NCBI RefSeq assembly: GCF_000524475.1
Contig: NZ_BAVQ01000009.1
Span: forward strand, 62,001 to 126,000
Length of the DNA: 64,000 nucleotides
From: Tomitella biformata AHU 1821
GTDB taxonomy: Bacteria > Actinomycetota > Actinomycetes > Mycobacteriales > Mycobacteriaceae
Reading direction: 5' to 3'
This document shows positions 18,258 through 26,929 of this stretch, piece by piece; the stretch's first letter is position 1, and every line of letters starts with the position of its first letter. The notes beneath the pieces were generated by a model. The model was given only the letters and a program-made list of their open reading frames with translations, did not search any database and was not told where the DNA came from. The position numbers and the translations under genes were made by a program.

Positions 18258-18476
18258 GATGCACGCCACTGTGCGTGCTGGGTTGAACCAAGCACTTCGT
18301 GCGACATCGATGCCTATCTGCGGCCCGACTACGCGAAGCGATTGCGGGCAGATGGATCGTCTCGGCGTGATCGCTGGAAGTGGGCACGCCTCCTTGTCAG
18401 CAACGCCGAAGCATCTCGTGATGCCGCCTCAGTTCGCTACGAGAGTCGTGGGAAACCCTTCAGGAAGAGGTATGAA

Positions 18477-19583
18477 ATGATCCGACTATTCGAAAATTAT
18501 CGACTCGGTGACGTTGTTCTCAGGAATCGCGTGGTGATGGCTCCCATGACCCGAGCGCGCTGCGTCGACACTATCGCGGGTGCGGATACGGCGGAGTACT
18601 ATCGCCAGCGCGCGACCGCGGGATTGATTGTCACCGAGGGCACGCCGATCTCCCCGGAAGCCCAAGGGTATGCGTATGTTCCCGGTATCTGGTCGAGTAA
18701 GCAGGTTGCCGGTTGGCAAACGGTGACCGATGCTGTGCACGATGTGGGGGGCCGCATTTTCGCCCAACTCTGGCACGTCGGCCGACTATCGCACCAGTCG
18801 CTCCAACCCGAACGGCAGCGTCCTGTCGGAGCTGGCGCGGTTCCGGCCAACGACTGTATGACTTTCGCATTCACCGACGAGGGCACCGTCGGCTTCGTCA
18901 ATGTGGCCGAGCCACGGCCGTTGTCCACCGAGGAGGTGGGCCGCGTGACTCGTGACTTCGTCCGCGGGGCGGCCAACGCGAGAGAGGCGAGCTTCGACGG
19001 GGTGGAACTGCACGGGGCCAATGGCTACCTATTCGAGCAGTTCCTCAACCCCTCGACCAACACTAGAACCGATCGCTATGGTGGTTCGATTCAGAATCGC
19101 GCCCGGTTCCTCCTCGAGACTGTCGACCGCGTGAGCGAGGTAAACGGTTCCACCCGCGTCGGTATCCGCTTGTCACCATTCAGCGATCTGTTCGACATGC
19201 CCGCCTACGCCGAAGCGGCCGACACCTACCTGTATCTAGCGTCCGAGCTGTCTCGACGGGACCTCGCCTATGTGCACCTCATCGACCAACTCCCCGGCGG
19301 AGATCGCATCGTCGGTGACGATTTCCTCGTTCCGTTCCGGGCGGAGTACGGAGGGACGATCATCCTCGCCGGCGGCATGACCCGAGACCTCGCAGGGGAC
19401 CTGACCGAGAGGGGCTTGATCGATCTCGCCGCGTTCGGGCAGCCATTCATTGCCAATCCCGATCTTGTCGAACGTATGCAGAACGGGTGGCCCCAGACAA
19501 CGCCTGACCGGGACTCGTACTACGGCGGCGCTGGGGCGGAGGGCTACCTAGACTACCCGAGGTTCGATCCGGCGACCGTATGA
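18477..19583 (+). CDS. old yellow enzyme family ene-reductase 1
   Basis: 368 residues, FMN-dependent (beta/alpha)8 barrel of the NADH:flavin oxidoreductase/xenobiotic-reductase class. N-terminal LFENYRLGDVVLRNRVVMAPMTRAR, active-site HGANGYLFEQFLNPS (His/Asn substrate pair and Tyr proton donor), then TDRYGGSIQNRARF, and the C-terminal FMN-phosphate region ILAGGMT...AFGQPFIANPD. Likely reduces an alpha,beta-unsaturated ketone. ATG 18477 has GGAAGAGG upstream, and the N terminus aligns exactly with the paralogue at 42087-43214; the longer upstream frame covers the promoter and leader. Confidence 0.92.
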   Translation: MIRLFENYRLGDVVLRNRVVMAPMTRARCVDTIAGADTAEYYRQRATAGLIVTEGTPISPEAQGYAYVPGIWSSKQVAGWQTVTDAVHDVGGRIFAQLWHVGRLSHQSLQPERQRPVGAGAVPANDCMTFAFTDEGTVGFVNVAEPRPLSTEEVGRVTRDFVRGAANAREASFDGVELHGANGYLFEQFLNPSTNTRTDRYGGSIQNRARFLLETVDRVSEVNGSTRVGIRLSPFSDLFDMPAYAEAADTYLYLASELSRRDLAYVHLIDQLPGGDRIVGDDFLVPFRAEYGGTIILAGGMTRDLAGDLTERGLIDLAAFGQPFIANPDLVERMQNGWPQTTPDRDSYYGGAGAEGYLDYPRFDPATV

Positions 19584-19635
19584 CCCCCCCGTTCCATGAA
19601 TCCGATCACGTCCAACCACGCACGAATGGATGACC

Positions 19636-20126
19636 ATGTCTGAATCGCTTCTTCCGGATTATGACCCAACCACCCTTGTTCGATCCATTACGGTCGAGAT
19701 CGAGGCTCCCGCGAGTCTCGTGGGGGAGATCGTCACCGACCTCGATAGCTATCCGCTCTGGAACCCCCTCTGTGTGGCGGTGAGATCAACCCTGTAAATG
19801 GGTGCGCCGGTTGAGATGACGCTGACGGACTACACCGGCGGCGCGGGCACATTCCCCAACACCGAGTATGTCTGCGCCGTCGTGCCAGAGCGTCTGCTGT
19901 CGTGGGAGTTGCGGCCCACCGAGACATCTGCGCAGGCCGCCGCGATCAGATCATCGAGCCCATCTCTGAGGATCGGTGCTCTTACCATTCGACGGATGCC
20001 TTCCCTGGCGTGGAAGCGCAAGAGATCATGGCCGAAAGCGGCGCCTGGGTGAAGCGCGCATTCGACGAGACCGCCGAGGCGCTGAAGCTTCGCAGCGAAT
20101 CCCTCTATGCGGATCGCCAACGTTGA
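19636..20126 (+). pseudogene. SRPBCC-family gene, broken copy
   Basis: Closely related to the intact SRPBCC gene at 41442-41936. After 53 codons the Glu codon of the intact copy is TAA (19795-19797), and about 45 codons later four bases are missing relative to the intact copy, shifting the frame after SAQAA. The remaining C-terminal part (MAESGAWVKRAFDETAEAL) is still recognisable in the third frame up to 20126. Two independent lesions indicate real loss rather than a read error. It keeps its place between OYE1 and SDR1. Confidence 0.88.
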
Positions 20127-20224
20127 CAACCGCGGTCCGCGGTGCGCAAGACTGAGGGTTCCAGGCTCACGCTGCTGACTCTGGGCGTGTATTCCATTGT
20201 CGTTTCTATTTGAAAGATCGATAC

Positions 20225-20974
20225 ATGACAAACCGCATGCAGGACAAGATCGTCATAATTACCGGCGCATCATCGGGTTTAGGGCGCGCCACGGCAGAAT
20301 TAATGATCGCCGAAGGAGCCCGTGTCGTAATTGCGGACACCAACCGGGAAGCGGGGGAGGCTGTGGCGAGTGCCATCGGCGCTCAGTTCGCCCGCACCGA
20401 CGTCGGAAACCCGGAGGAAGTCGATGCCCTCGTCGCAGCCACTGTGGCCCAGTACGGGCGGCTTGATGTGATGTGCAATAACGCCGGCGTTATTGCCACC
20501 ACACCGGTCATCGAGACTACAGACGCAGACTTCGATCGCATGGTAACCGTTAACTTCGCAGGAGTTTTCTATGGCACTCGGGCGGCAGGGCGGGTGATGA
20601 CCGAGCAAGGGTTCGGCGTTATTGTCAACACGGCGTCGAACGGCGGGTGTTCCCCCTCAGCCGGCATGGCTGTCTACAGTGGCACAAAGGCGGCAGTGGT
20701 GGCCCTGTCTAAGGCCTGCGCCATCGAGCTTGCGCCCAAGGGCGTGCGGGTGAACACAATCTCGCCGGGGACGATGCTCACCGGCATGGTGCCTGACGTG
20801 GAGGGCATTGTCGGAATTCTGGATAAGATCCAGCCCATTGGATACGCCGCGAATCCATCCCAGATGGCGGCCGGAATTCTATTCCTGGCCTCGGACGAAG
20901 GCAATTACGTCACCGGTCATGATCTGGTCGTAGATGGAGGAGCAACGGCAGGACGCGCCGCTGTAGGAACCTGA
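20225..20974 (+). CDS. short-chain dehydrogenase/reductase, module copy 1
   Basis: 249 residues, classical SDR: TGASSGLG cofactor motif at about residues 13-20, NNAG at about 85-88, and catalytic YSGTK at about 150-154. An acidic residue after the second beta strand (VVIAD) suggests NAD(H) preference. About 25 residues differ from the copy at 40526-41275. Expected to interconvert a cyclic alcohol and ketone. ATG 20225 was chosen because the two copies agree from that point; the ribosome site here (GAAAG) is weaker than in copy 2. Confidence 0.88.
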   Translation: MTNRMQDKIVIITGASSGLGRATAELMIAEGARVVIADTNREAGEAVASAIGAQFARTDVGNPEEVDALVAATVAQYGRLDVMCNNAGVIATTPVIETTDADFDRMVTVNFAGVFYGTRAAGRVMTEQGFGVIVNTASNGGCSPSAGMAVYSGTKAAVVALSKACAIELAPKGVRVNTISPGTMLTGMVPDVEGIVGILDKIQPIGYAANPSQMAAGILFLASDEGNYVTGHDLVVDGGATAGRAAVGT

Positions 20975-21212
20975 ACTGCACGGGGGGTGTGGCTGTCCGG
21001 CCGATCTTTCCCATGACCCTCATTTCTGCACGCCGGTGCCGAGTACGGCCCGCAAGCCACCCCCTCCCCTATCGGCGGACCTCACAGGGCATAACCGCCA
21101 GGGCATAAGCGCCAGGGCTATCGCCGGCTTCCACCACCGCCCCAGCAAGGCTCTCCAACCTGGTTCGACGAGCCCAACGGCGATGCGTCAATCGCCCAGG
21201 GAAACGAGGCGG

Positions 21213-22148
21213 CTATCCGCTTTCGGCGAAGGGATTGCGGCCACCAACTTCGGCCGTGACCTCGGCTGCGACCTCGAGCAGCGCCGCGCCCCGCTGCGCG
21301 AGCTCCGCGGTGGTAATCTCCCCGCCGACATTCAGGGTCAACACCATCGACTGCCGAGTATCCGAGTCAAATGTCGGCGCCGCGATGAGACTCACATTAT
21401 GCGACTCGGCGCGGTCTCGCACCGCACCGCCAAAGAACATGTGGTCCCCTAGGCTAGACACCAGATCAGCGACCACCGTGCGCATCTCGTCGGGAACATC
21501 ATTCGATGCCACGCTGGCCATCAATCGGTGAAGACGCTCCACCACCGGAGAGCGATTCTCGACTAGATATCCAGTGCTGTGACATTCGGTGGCCATCGTG
21601 CGCAGGCCATCTAGGTCAAGCCCCGATGTCAGGGTGGGCTCCCGTCTCAACCACTGATCAAGTTCGTCCGCAGGTTGCCAGAGCATCAGCATCAATCCAA
21701 GCGGCGGAGCAAAGTGATAGGTCTCGCCGACGCTGGCTCGCGCACTCGCGCCGGGCGGCGTGATGACCTCAAGCATCATGATCTTGTCGCCCATCGCACC
21801 GGCGGCGGCACAGTGCGCATTGAACCTCTCACTGAGCCTTTCGAGCCCTTCCCGCACGGCTGGCCCCAATGCGAAGTCCTTCTGGGCTGCCCGGCCAGCG
21901 GCCACCAACGCCGGCCCGAGCCCGTACTCCTTCGTGAGCGGGTCTCGCAGCAGATACCCACATGCAGTGAGCTCCAAGACGATGCCAAGGCAGGTGGGCT
22001 TGCTGATCTCACAACGCCGAGCCAACTCCGACAGACCGAAGCGTTGACCCTGGTTACGCACCAGAAAGTCGAGCACCCGCACGACGCGCGCGGTGGGCGG
22101 CGATACCTGCTCGCGACTAAGGGAACCTGCAGTTCCAAGATTGACCAT
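21213..22148 (-). CDS. IclR-family transcriptional regulator
   Basis: 311 residues. N-terminal winged helix at about residues 18-75 (VVRVLDFL.....GLSELARRCEISKPTCLGIVLEL) and C-terminal IclR effector-binding domain at about 90-270. IclR proteins commonly repress or activate degradation operons in response to a pathway metabolite and often bind 15-bp palindromes with an odd centre. It is divergent from the MFS-SDR genes and close to the OYE1 module, so it is one of two candidates for the six-site operator. No copy of that operator precedes its own gene. Confidence 0.88.
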   Translation of the reverse strand: MVNLGTAGSLSREQVSPPTARVVRVLDFLVRNQGQRFGLSELARRCEISKPTCLGIVLELTACGYLLRDPLTKEYGLGPALVAAGRAAQKDFALGPAVREGLERLSERFNAHCAAAGAMGDKIMMLEVITPPGASARASVGETYHFAPPLGLMLMLWQPADELDQWLRREPTLTSGLDLDGLRTMATECHSTGYLVENRSPVVERLHRLMASVASNDVPDEMRTVVADLVSSLGDHMFFGGAVRDRAESHNVSLIAAPTFDSDTRQSMVLTLNVGGEITTAELAQRGAALLEVAAEVTAEVGGRNPFAESG

Positions 22149-22444
22149 TGACGAATCCTAAGGCCATGCCCTAACGTGACACAAATCATCCTACCGCACC
22201 GGTCTATATTTCGACCACTGTGCGGGCTGCCGTAATCGCCAGCCCGCACCCTTTGCGCAGCGTTGTCGATGAATCAAGGACCTTGCGGCCTTCACCCCCC
22301 AAGAGTGAAGGCCCTCAATAAATCGCCGCACAGTCAGTAGCGAAAACGCCATGCCCGGGTTATCTCCGGTTCCAGAAACACTCAAGCGCCCTCCCGAGAG
22401 CCCGCCTTGACACCCGAACACACATTTAATTGAGAGAACAATCT

Positions 22445-23959
22445 GTGACGAACCAAGTGCACCCACTGACACCATCCAATAATCTCGACGAACCCACTCA
22501 GACCACTCGGCACTACATCGCCGTCCTCGCCTCGATCGTGCTGCTATTCGAAATCGCTCCTCTCGAATTCAGCATGATATATCCGTCGCTGCGCTACATG
22601 TCAGCGGAATTCCCCACCCCGCACATCGGCTGGGTGCTCACTACCGTCAGCCTGACCGGCATCATCGCTATGCCGATCATCGGCAAGCTCGGCGATATCT
22701 ACGGGAAGAAGCGCATGCTGATGTGCGTCGCCGGCCTGTTCGCCCTGGGTTCGCTAATCTGCGCCACCGCGCCCAACTTCCAACTCCTGCTCATCGGCCG
22801 AGTTCTCCAAGCCACCAGCATCGGCATCACCCCTATCGCCTACGGCCTCATCCGTGACACATTTCCGAAGCGCATGGTTCCAATCGCTTTGGCCGCCGTG
22901 TCCACCGGTATCGGCCTCAACGGAATCATCGGTCCGATCCTCGGCGGATATCTCGCCACCGAGTTCGGCTACCGCGCCATCTTTTGGTTCCTACTCGGCT
23001 ATGTGGTGATCCTGGCTCCCATCGTCTACCTCTTGGCTTCCGAGTCACCGCTGCGCCTGCGCCATCGACTCGATTGGATCGGCGCGATCCTGCTCGGCGG
23101 CGGCGCCGCACTGCTGCTCCTCGGCATCAGTCAGGGACCTCAGTGGGGGTGGGGCTCGGTTCGTGTGTTTGGCGCGCTCGCGGCCTCGCTGGTGCTGACC
23201 TCGATCTTTGTCGCGCACCAATTGCGCACGGAACAGCCCCTGGTCGACATCCGTCTGCTTGCGATGCCGGTCATGCGCGATAGCATGCTCGCCGGCCTAT
23301 TCGCCTCGTTCGTGATCGGCGGGTTCGCCTTCGCACTGCCGCTGATGTTGATGACGCCGCGAGAGGTTGGAATCTCATACGGGTTCGGGCTGACTGCGCT
23401 GGCATACGCACTATGGACCACGACACATGGCCTCGCGGGAATGGTGGGAGGGCCGCTCGCCGGCTTGCTCGCCCGCCGGAGCGGACCGCGGAGCAGCCTG
23501 ATTATCGCGATGGCAAGCCTTGCAATCAGCGTGACGTTGCTGGCCTTCTACCACGATCACCTCTGGCAGATCGCTGTCCTAGCAGGGTTGTACGGCCTCG
23601 GCATGGGATTCTTCTATGCGTCCCAAGCCAACCTTGTCGTCGAGTCCGTCCCAGCCTCCCAGACCGGGGCGAGCGCCGGGATGGTCGGCTGTGTGAACAG
23701 CCTCGGACCGGCTCTGGGAGTCACCGTGCTCGGTGCGGTGCTCGCCGCGAACACATTGCCGACGGAGCCAGCCGTCCGCCAGATCGTATACAGCGAAGCC
23801 GGATTCACATACGCGCTACTGGCGGCCGCCGTGTCAGCGGTCCTCGGGCTTGTTGTCGCGATGAGGATGAAGGACGGGCGCAGCCCGGCCACCGGTGGCG
23901 CAGCCGCCCCGCGCCTGCCAGCGCGTGGGCTGGCAGGCGCCAAAGCAGACCAGTCTTGA
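22445..23959 (+). CDS. MFS transporter, DHA2-like
   Basis: 504 residues with about 14 hydrophobic segments. The loop motif GKLGDIYGKKRML at about residues 80-92 is the MFS motif A, and GPILGGYLATEFGYRAIFW at about 163-181 is the motif C region of proton-driven drug:H+ antiporters (DHA2 group). In this setting it may import or export the substrate or toxic intermediates. GTG 22445 was chosen after GAGAG; a TTG at 22430 would add five residues. Divergent from IclR and followed 20 bases later by an SDR gene. Confidence 0.85.
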   Translation: MTNQVHPLTPSNNLDEPTQTTRHYIAVLASIVLLFEIAPLEFSMIYPSLRYMSAEFPTPHIGWVLTTVSLTGIIAMPIIGKLGDIYGKKRMLMCVAGLFALGSLICATAPNFQLLLIGRVLQATSIGITPIAYGLIRDTFPKRMVPIALAAVSTGIGLNGIIGPILGGYLATEFGYRAIFWFLLGYVVILAPIVYLLASESPLRLRHRLDWIGAILLGGGAALLLLGISQGPQWGWGSVRVFGALAASLVLTSIFVAHQLRTEQPLVDIRLLAMPVMRDSMLAGLFASFVIGGFAFALPLMLMTPREVGISYGFGLTALAYALWTTTHGLAGMVGGPLAGLLARRSGPRSSLIIAMASLAISVTLLAFYHDHLWQIAVLAGLYGLGMGFFYASQANLVVESVPASQTGASAGMVGCVNSLGPALGVTVLGAVLAANTLPTEPAVRQIVYSEAGFTYALLAAAVSAVLGLVVAMRMKDGRSPATGGAAAPRLPARGLAGAKADQS

Positions 23960-23979
23960 CAACCCAAGGAAGGAATCCC

Positions 23980-24807
23980 ATGTCCACAGCACACGAGATC
24001 TTTGCCGGAGGCACTGCCGTCATCACCGGCGCAGCCTCTGGCATCGGCGAGGGACTTGCCCGCCATGCAGCCGCTCTCGGCATGAATGTCGTACTCGCAG
24101 ATATCGATTCGAGTCGAGTCGAGGCAGTCGCGGAGGAGTTGTCCAGCGGTGGAACGCGGACGCTCGCGATGTGCACTGATGTCAGCGACCCACACTCGGT
24201 CGAGGTCCTTGCGGCAAGTGCATATGAGCAGTTCGGATCGATTCGGCTGCTCGTCAACAATGCGGGCGTCGAGGCGCCCGGGCTGTTCTGGGAGGTGCCG
24301 GTCGAGCGGTGGCACCAGCTGCTCTCGATCAATGTCGGCGGTGTCGTCAACTGCGTGCATTCGTTCTTGCCCCGGATGATCAATGCAGGCGAGCAGGCGT
24401 ACGTACTCAATGTCAGCTCAATCGGCGGGCTAAGCGCGGGGCCGCTCCAGTCCCCATATCTCACAAGCAAGCACGCGGTACTCGCGCTGAGTGAAACGCT
24501 CTATCTGGATGTCCAGGCTGCTGGCGCACCTGTGCAGGTGTCTGCGGTGCTCCCCGGGGCCGTGCGGACTCGGATCTACTCGTCCGCGACGGGCAACGGC
24601 GCCAGCGGCGAAGGCCTGCGCGATCAACTCGATCAGTATCTCAGCAACGGAATCACACCGGCCCAGGCGGCAGAGACCATCCTCGCCCAGGCCGCCGACG
24701 GTGCCTTCTGGATTGGCACCCAACCTGAGGAGCTCACCGCCTTCGCCACTTACCGAGCCGAGCATCTCGCGCATCTCACGCCTCCGGCCCCCTTCGCTCC
24801 GGCGTGA
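23980..24807 (+). CDS. short-chain dehydrogenase/reductase
   Basis: 275 residues. Cofactor motif TGAASGIGEG at about 17-26, NNAG at about 91-94, catalytic Ser in NVSSIGG and YLTSK at about 159-163. The C-terminal extension (..ITPAQAAETILAQAADGAFWIGT) is common in SDRs of fatty and alicyclic alcohol metabolism. It is clearly different from the duplicated module SDR. AAGGAAGG precedes ATG 23980, and the gene follows the MFS gene with a 20-base gap, so the two form an operon not preceded by the shared operator. Confidence 0.87.
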   Translation: MSTAHEIFAGGTAVITGAASGIGEGLARHAAALGMNVVLADIDSSRVEAVAEELSSGGTRTLAMCTDVSDPHSVEVLAASAYEQFGSIRLLVNNAGVEAPGLFWEVPVERWHQLLSINVGGVVNCVHSFLPRMINAGEQAYVLNVSSIGGLSAGPLQSPYLTSKHAVLALSETLYLDVQAAGAPVQVSAVLPGAVRTRIYSSATGNGASGEGLRDQLDQYLSNGITPAQAAETILAQAADGAFWIGTQPEELTAFATYRAEHLAHLTPPAPFAPA

Positions 24808-24954
24808 CGGGATCGCCATTGGAAGACGCCGACCGATTCCCCGTCGCGGAGATTCGACGCCAACCCCTCGGGGCTCTCGATTAGCCTCAGGAGTCCGCGA
24901 ATTGCTCGCCTGACCTGTTTCAGATAACGGTTCTCAGGTTCTGTATCGGCCAAT

Positions 24955-24997
24955 GGAGCCCGGATTCGCTCACTGCCAGCGACCGAATCCGGGCTCC
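24955..24997. terminator. perfect 14-bp hairpin after the MFS-SDR operon
   Basis: Arms GGAGCCCGGATTCG and CGAATCCGGGCTCC are exactly complementary with a 15-base loop. No T-run follows. It lies about 150 bases after the SDR stop and directly before an IS fragment, so it may be a terminator or a relic of an element end. Confidence 0.5.
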
Positions 24998-25000
24998 ACG

Positions 25001-25088
25001 GCCCCAGAAGAAGATCCGCGTCTTTCACCGCATCCGTGCTGGCCCCACCGCTCAAGACGGGGAAGGAATGCTCCCAATCTGCCAGACT
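25001..25088. mobile_element. fragment related to the IS1380-type element end
   Basis: This stretch (beginning GCCCCAGAAGAAGATCCG and ending near CTGCCAGAC) aligns by eye with 28801-28889, the 3' end of the IS1380-type element further right, with many substitutions. It has no coding capacity left. It shows that a related element once also sat here, beside the IS3 remnant. Confidence 0.5.
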
Positions 25089-25157
25089 GACCTGCTGTCG
25101 CAATCTCGGACGGTAGACCCTCCTAAGGTGAGCGATCAACTGAAATGAGAATCAGCG

Positions 25158-25430
25158 GTGAGCGGATCACGCAGACGGTTCAGCCGGGAGTTCAAGGACG
25201 AGCTGTGCCAGGAGGTCGTCACCACCTCGCGCACGATCAAAGACGTCGCCGTGGCCTACGGCGTCGGCACGGAAACCCTGCGGACCTTGTTGCACAAGTA
25301 CCGCCAGGCCCATGGGGGCACCGAGACCGAGGTGACGCTCGATGAGCGGGCACGTCTGAAGGAGGTGGAGCGGTACAATGCCGAGCTTCGCGCGGAGACG
25401 GCGTTCCGGAAGAAGCAGCGGCTCACTTCG
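25158..25430 (+). mobile_element. IS3-family transposase OrfA remnant
   Basis: About 90 codons encode an OrfA-like protein: helix-turn-helix region RRRFSREFKDELCQEVV..TSRTIKDVAVAYGVGTETLRTLLHKYR, then the leucine-zipper-like LKEVERYNAELRAETAFRKKQ. Beyond this the frame stays open to 25661 but no longer resembles a transposase. The matching OrfB relic is found only about 0.9 kb further on, after an intact SnoaL-like gene. Confidence 0.78.
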
Positions 25431-25670
25431 CGCGGGAGCAGCGACAGTGAGCTGATACGAGTACATCGGCTCCTGCCGAAACGACCCCGCCAACACCGGC
25501 AAGGTAGCCGGAATCTCGTAGAGCATGGAGCCGTTCGGCTCGTGTATCCCAGCATCGAGGTGCCGACCAGGGGTCGTGATCTGCACCCGGACACCCGCGG
25601 TCCCGACCAGCTGTTCTCCGCGATGCGTGCCCCGGCCGAATGGGCGAACGCCGCCTGTTAAGTTCCTTCA

Positions 25671-26195
25671 ATGAGCAAAGACCTCAGTGCCCGCGTCCGC
25701 GCACTGGAAGATCGCATCGAACTATTGGAGCTGGAAGGACAGTACTCCCGATTCTTCGACGACCACGACGGCGATGCGTGGAGTGGCCTGTTCACCCCGG
25801 ACGGGATCTACCAGTCACGAGACGCTGGAGCGACATTCGTACAGGGACGGGCCGCCTTGAAAGACTTCTGCGATAACGCACCGTTTGATGGCCTGCATCT
25901 GTTCCACCTGCCCCAAGTCACCATCCTCGATGGCACGGCCACTGCTCGAATCCACCTAGAATACCGGGGAGTCTGGCCGCGGGATCCCGGCGCTCCGCAG
26001 GTGAACATGGTCGGGTATTACGACGTTGCCTACACCCGCGTCGACAAAACCTGGCTGATCTCGCGCCGTGTTACGACGACGTTCTCCCGGGAGCAGTCGA
26101 CCACGATCGGCTACCCGTCGGGCAGCGGTCTCGACGCCCGAGCGACGGAACGTGAAGTGCCGACGGCAGGCCACGGCCCCGCGCCCGCACAGTAG
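25671..26195 (+). CDS. SnoaL-like (NTF2-fold) protein
   Basis: 174 residues. Begins with a short helix (LSARVRALEDRIELLELEGQYSRFFDD), followed by a typical SnoaL_4 core: W.GLFTPDGIYQS, FCDN..FDGLHLFHLPQVTILDG.ATARIHLEYRGV, GYYDVAYTRVDKTWLISRRV. The fold hosts isomerases, dehydratases and small subunits of ring hydroxylases. No catalytic residue can be assigned. ATG 25671 is preceded by only a weak ribosome site. It is trapped between the two halves of a decayed IS3 element and has no operator copy upstream. Confidence 0.75.
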   Translation: MSKDLSARVRALEDRIELLELEGQYSRFFDDHDGDAWSGLFTPDGIYQSRDAGATFVQGRAALKDFCDNAPFDGLHLFHLPQVTILDGTATARIHLEYRGVWPRDPGAPQVNMVGYYDVAYTRVDKTWLISRRVTTTFSREQSTTIGYPSGSGLDARATEREVPTAGHGPAPAQ

Positions 26196-26319
26196 CGTTG
26201 AGACCGCCGACGGGCAGCCGTTCGGCGAGCGCGTTGGTCCATGCCGCTGATCAGGCGCTGCGCCCCAACGCATCTGGATGCCATGCCGAGTTTGCTGCCG
26301 TACAAATGACAGCTTTATC

Positions 26320-26690
26320 CGCGCGCGCCGTCGACCGACACATGCGAAACGGGGTCTATGCGACCCCGTCCGGGGCCCACCGGCACCGCACCACGATTTC
26401 CTGGCGGGAAGGACAGCCAGCGAGGTCCGACCTGCTCGATCGAGGGTTCACGGCCGAGGGCCGACCCCCAAACTGGCCACGGATTCCACATACATTCGGT
26501 GCCGTCCGAGGCGATGCGCGGTAGCGCACAACACCCCCTACACGATGCGGGCATATGGTTCGCCCACGCGGCGTTTGTGATCGACTGCTTCTCGCTGGCG
26601 ATCGCCGGCTGGCAAGCGTCAACCGCGAAGGACACCTCGGTGCGAGCACCTCGCTGAAGATGGCGCAATTGCGCGGCAACCACTGAGCGC
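26320..26690 (+). mobile_element. IS3-family transposase OrfB remnant
   Basis: Two reading frames together recall an IS3 integrase-core protein: RAVDRHMRNGVYATPSG..RTTI and DLLDRGFTAE..PPNW in one, then FAHAAFVIDCFSLAIAGWQAST.KDT in another, ending in LKMAQLRGNH. Frameshifts and lost DDE residues show that it is dead. Same strand and order as the OrfA relic upstream. Confidence 0.7.
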
Positions 26691-26842
26691 CCTCTACCGA
26701 ATCCAGACCGGCCCTGCAGTGCCTTACGCAAATCCTTACGCACACTTGACTTTTCGGCCACCTCCTACCCGCTAAGCCACCACAGATTCCAAATCCGGCA
26801 AAGCGCAATCAGGGCTTCGCATCGCAAACCCCATTCCAATGG

Positions 26843-26871
26843 TTGCCTCAACTGTGGCCACTGGCTACTGT
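26843..26871 (+). promoter_or_regulatory. promoter/operator C of the solute-binding protein gene
   Basis: -35 TTGCCT at 26843-26848, 17-base spacer, -10 TACTGT at 26866-26871, with GTGGCCACTGGCTAC at 26854-26868 as the operator core. The left arm and the -35 are the most diverged of the six copies, but spacing and the right arm are conserved. The start codon lies about 60 bases downstream. Confidence 0.65.
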
Positions 26872-26929
26872 GTTCCCTGTCACCACCAGTACGGATTTCT
26901 AGCAGCGTCCGATCAATGAGGAGAGATCA

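Noticed and set aside
22407-22432. TTGACA / TAATTG promoter for the MFS gene
   Set aside because: The spacer is only 14 bases for that pair, and alternatives are poor; the start codon is only ~15 bases away. Cannot be supported.
24750-25139. 130-codon minus-strand frame after the SDR gene
   Set aside because: Overlaps the end of the SDR gene and IS fragment sequence, no ribosome site, composition typical of an antisense shadow.
25430-25661. Minus-strand coding remnant beside the IS3 OrfA relic
   Set aside because: The minus-strand translation (containing PNGSMLYEIPATLPVLAG) looks protein-like, but no family could be recognised and there is no start, so it was not listed as a gene.
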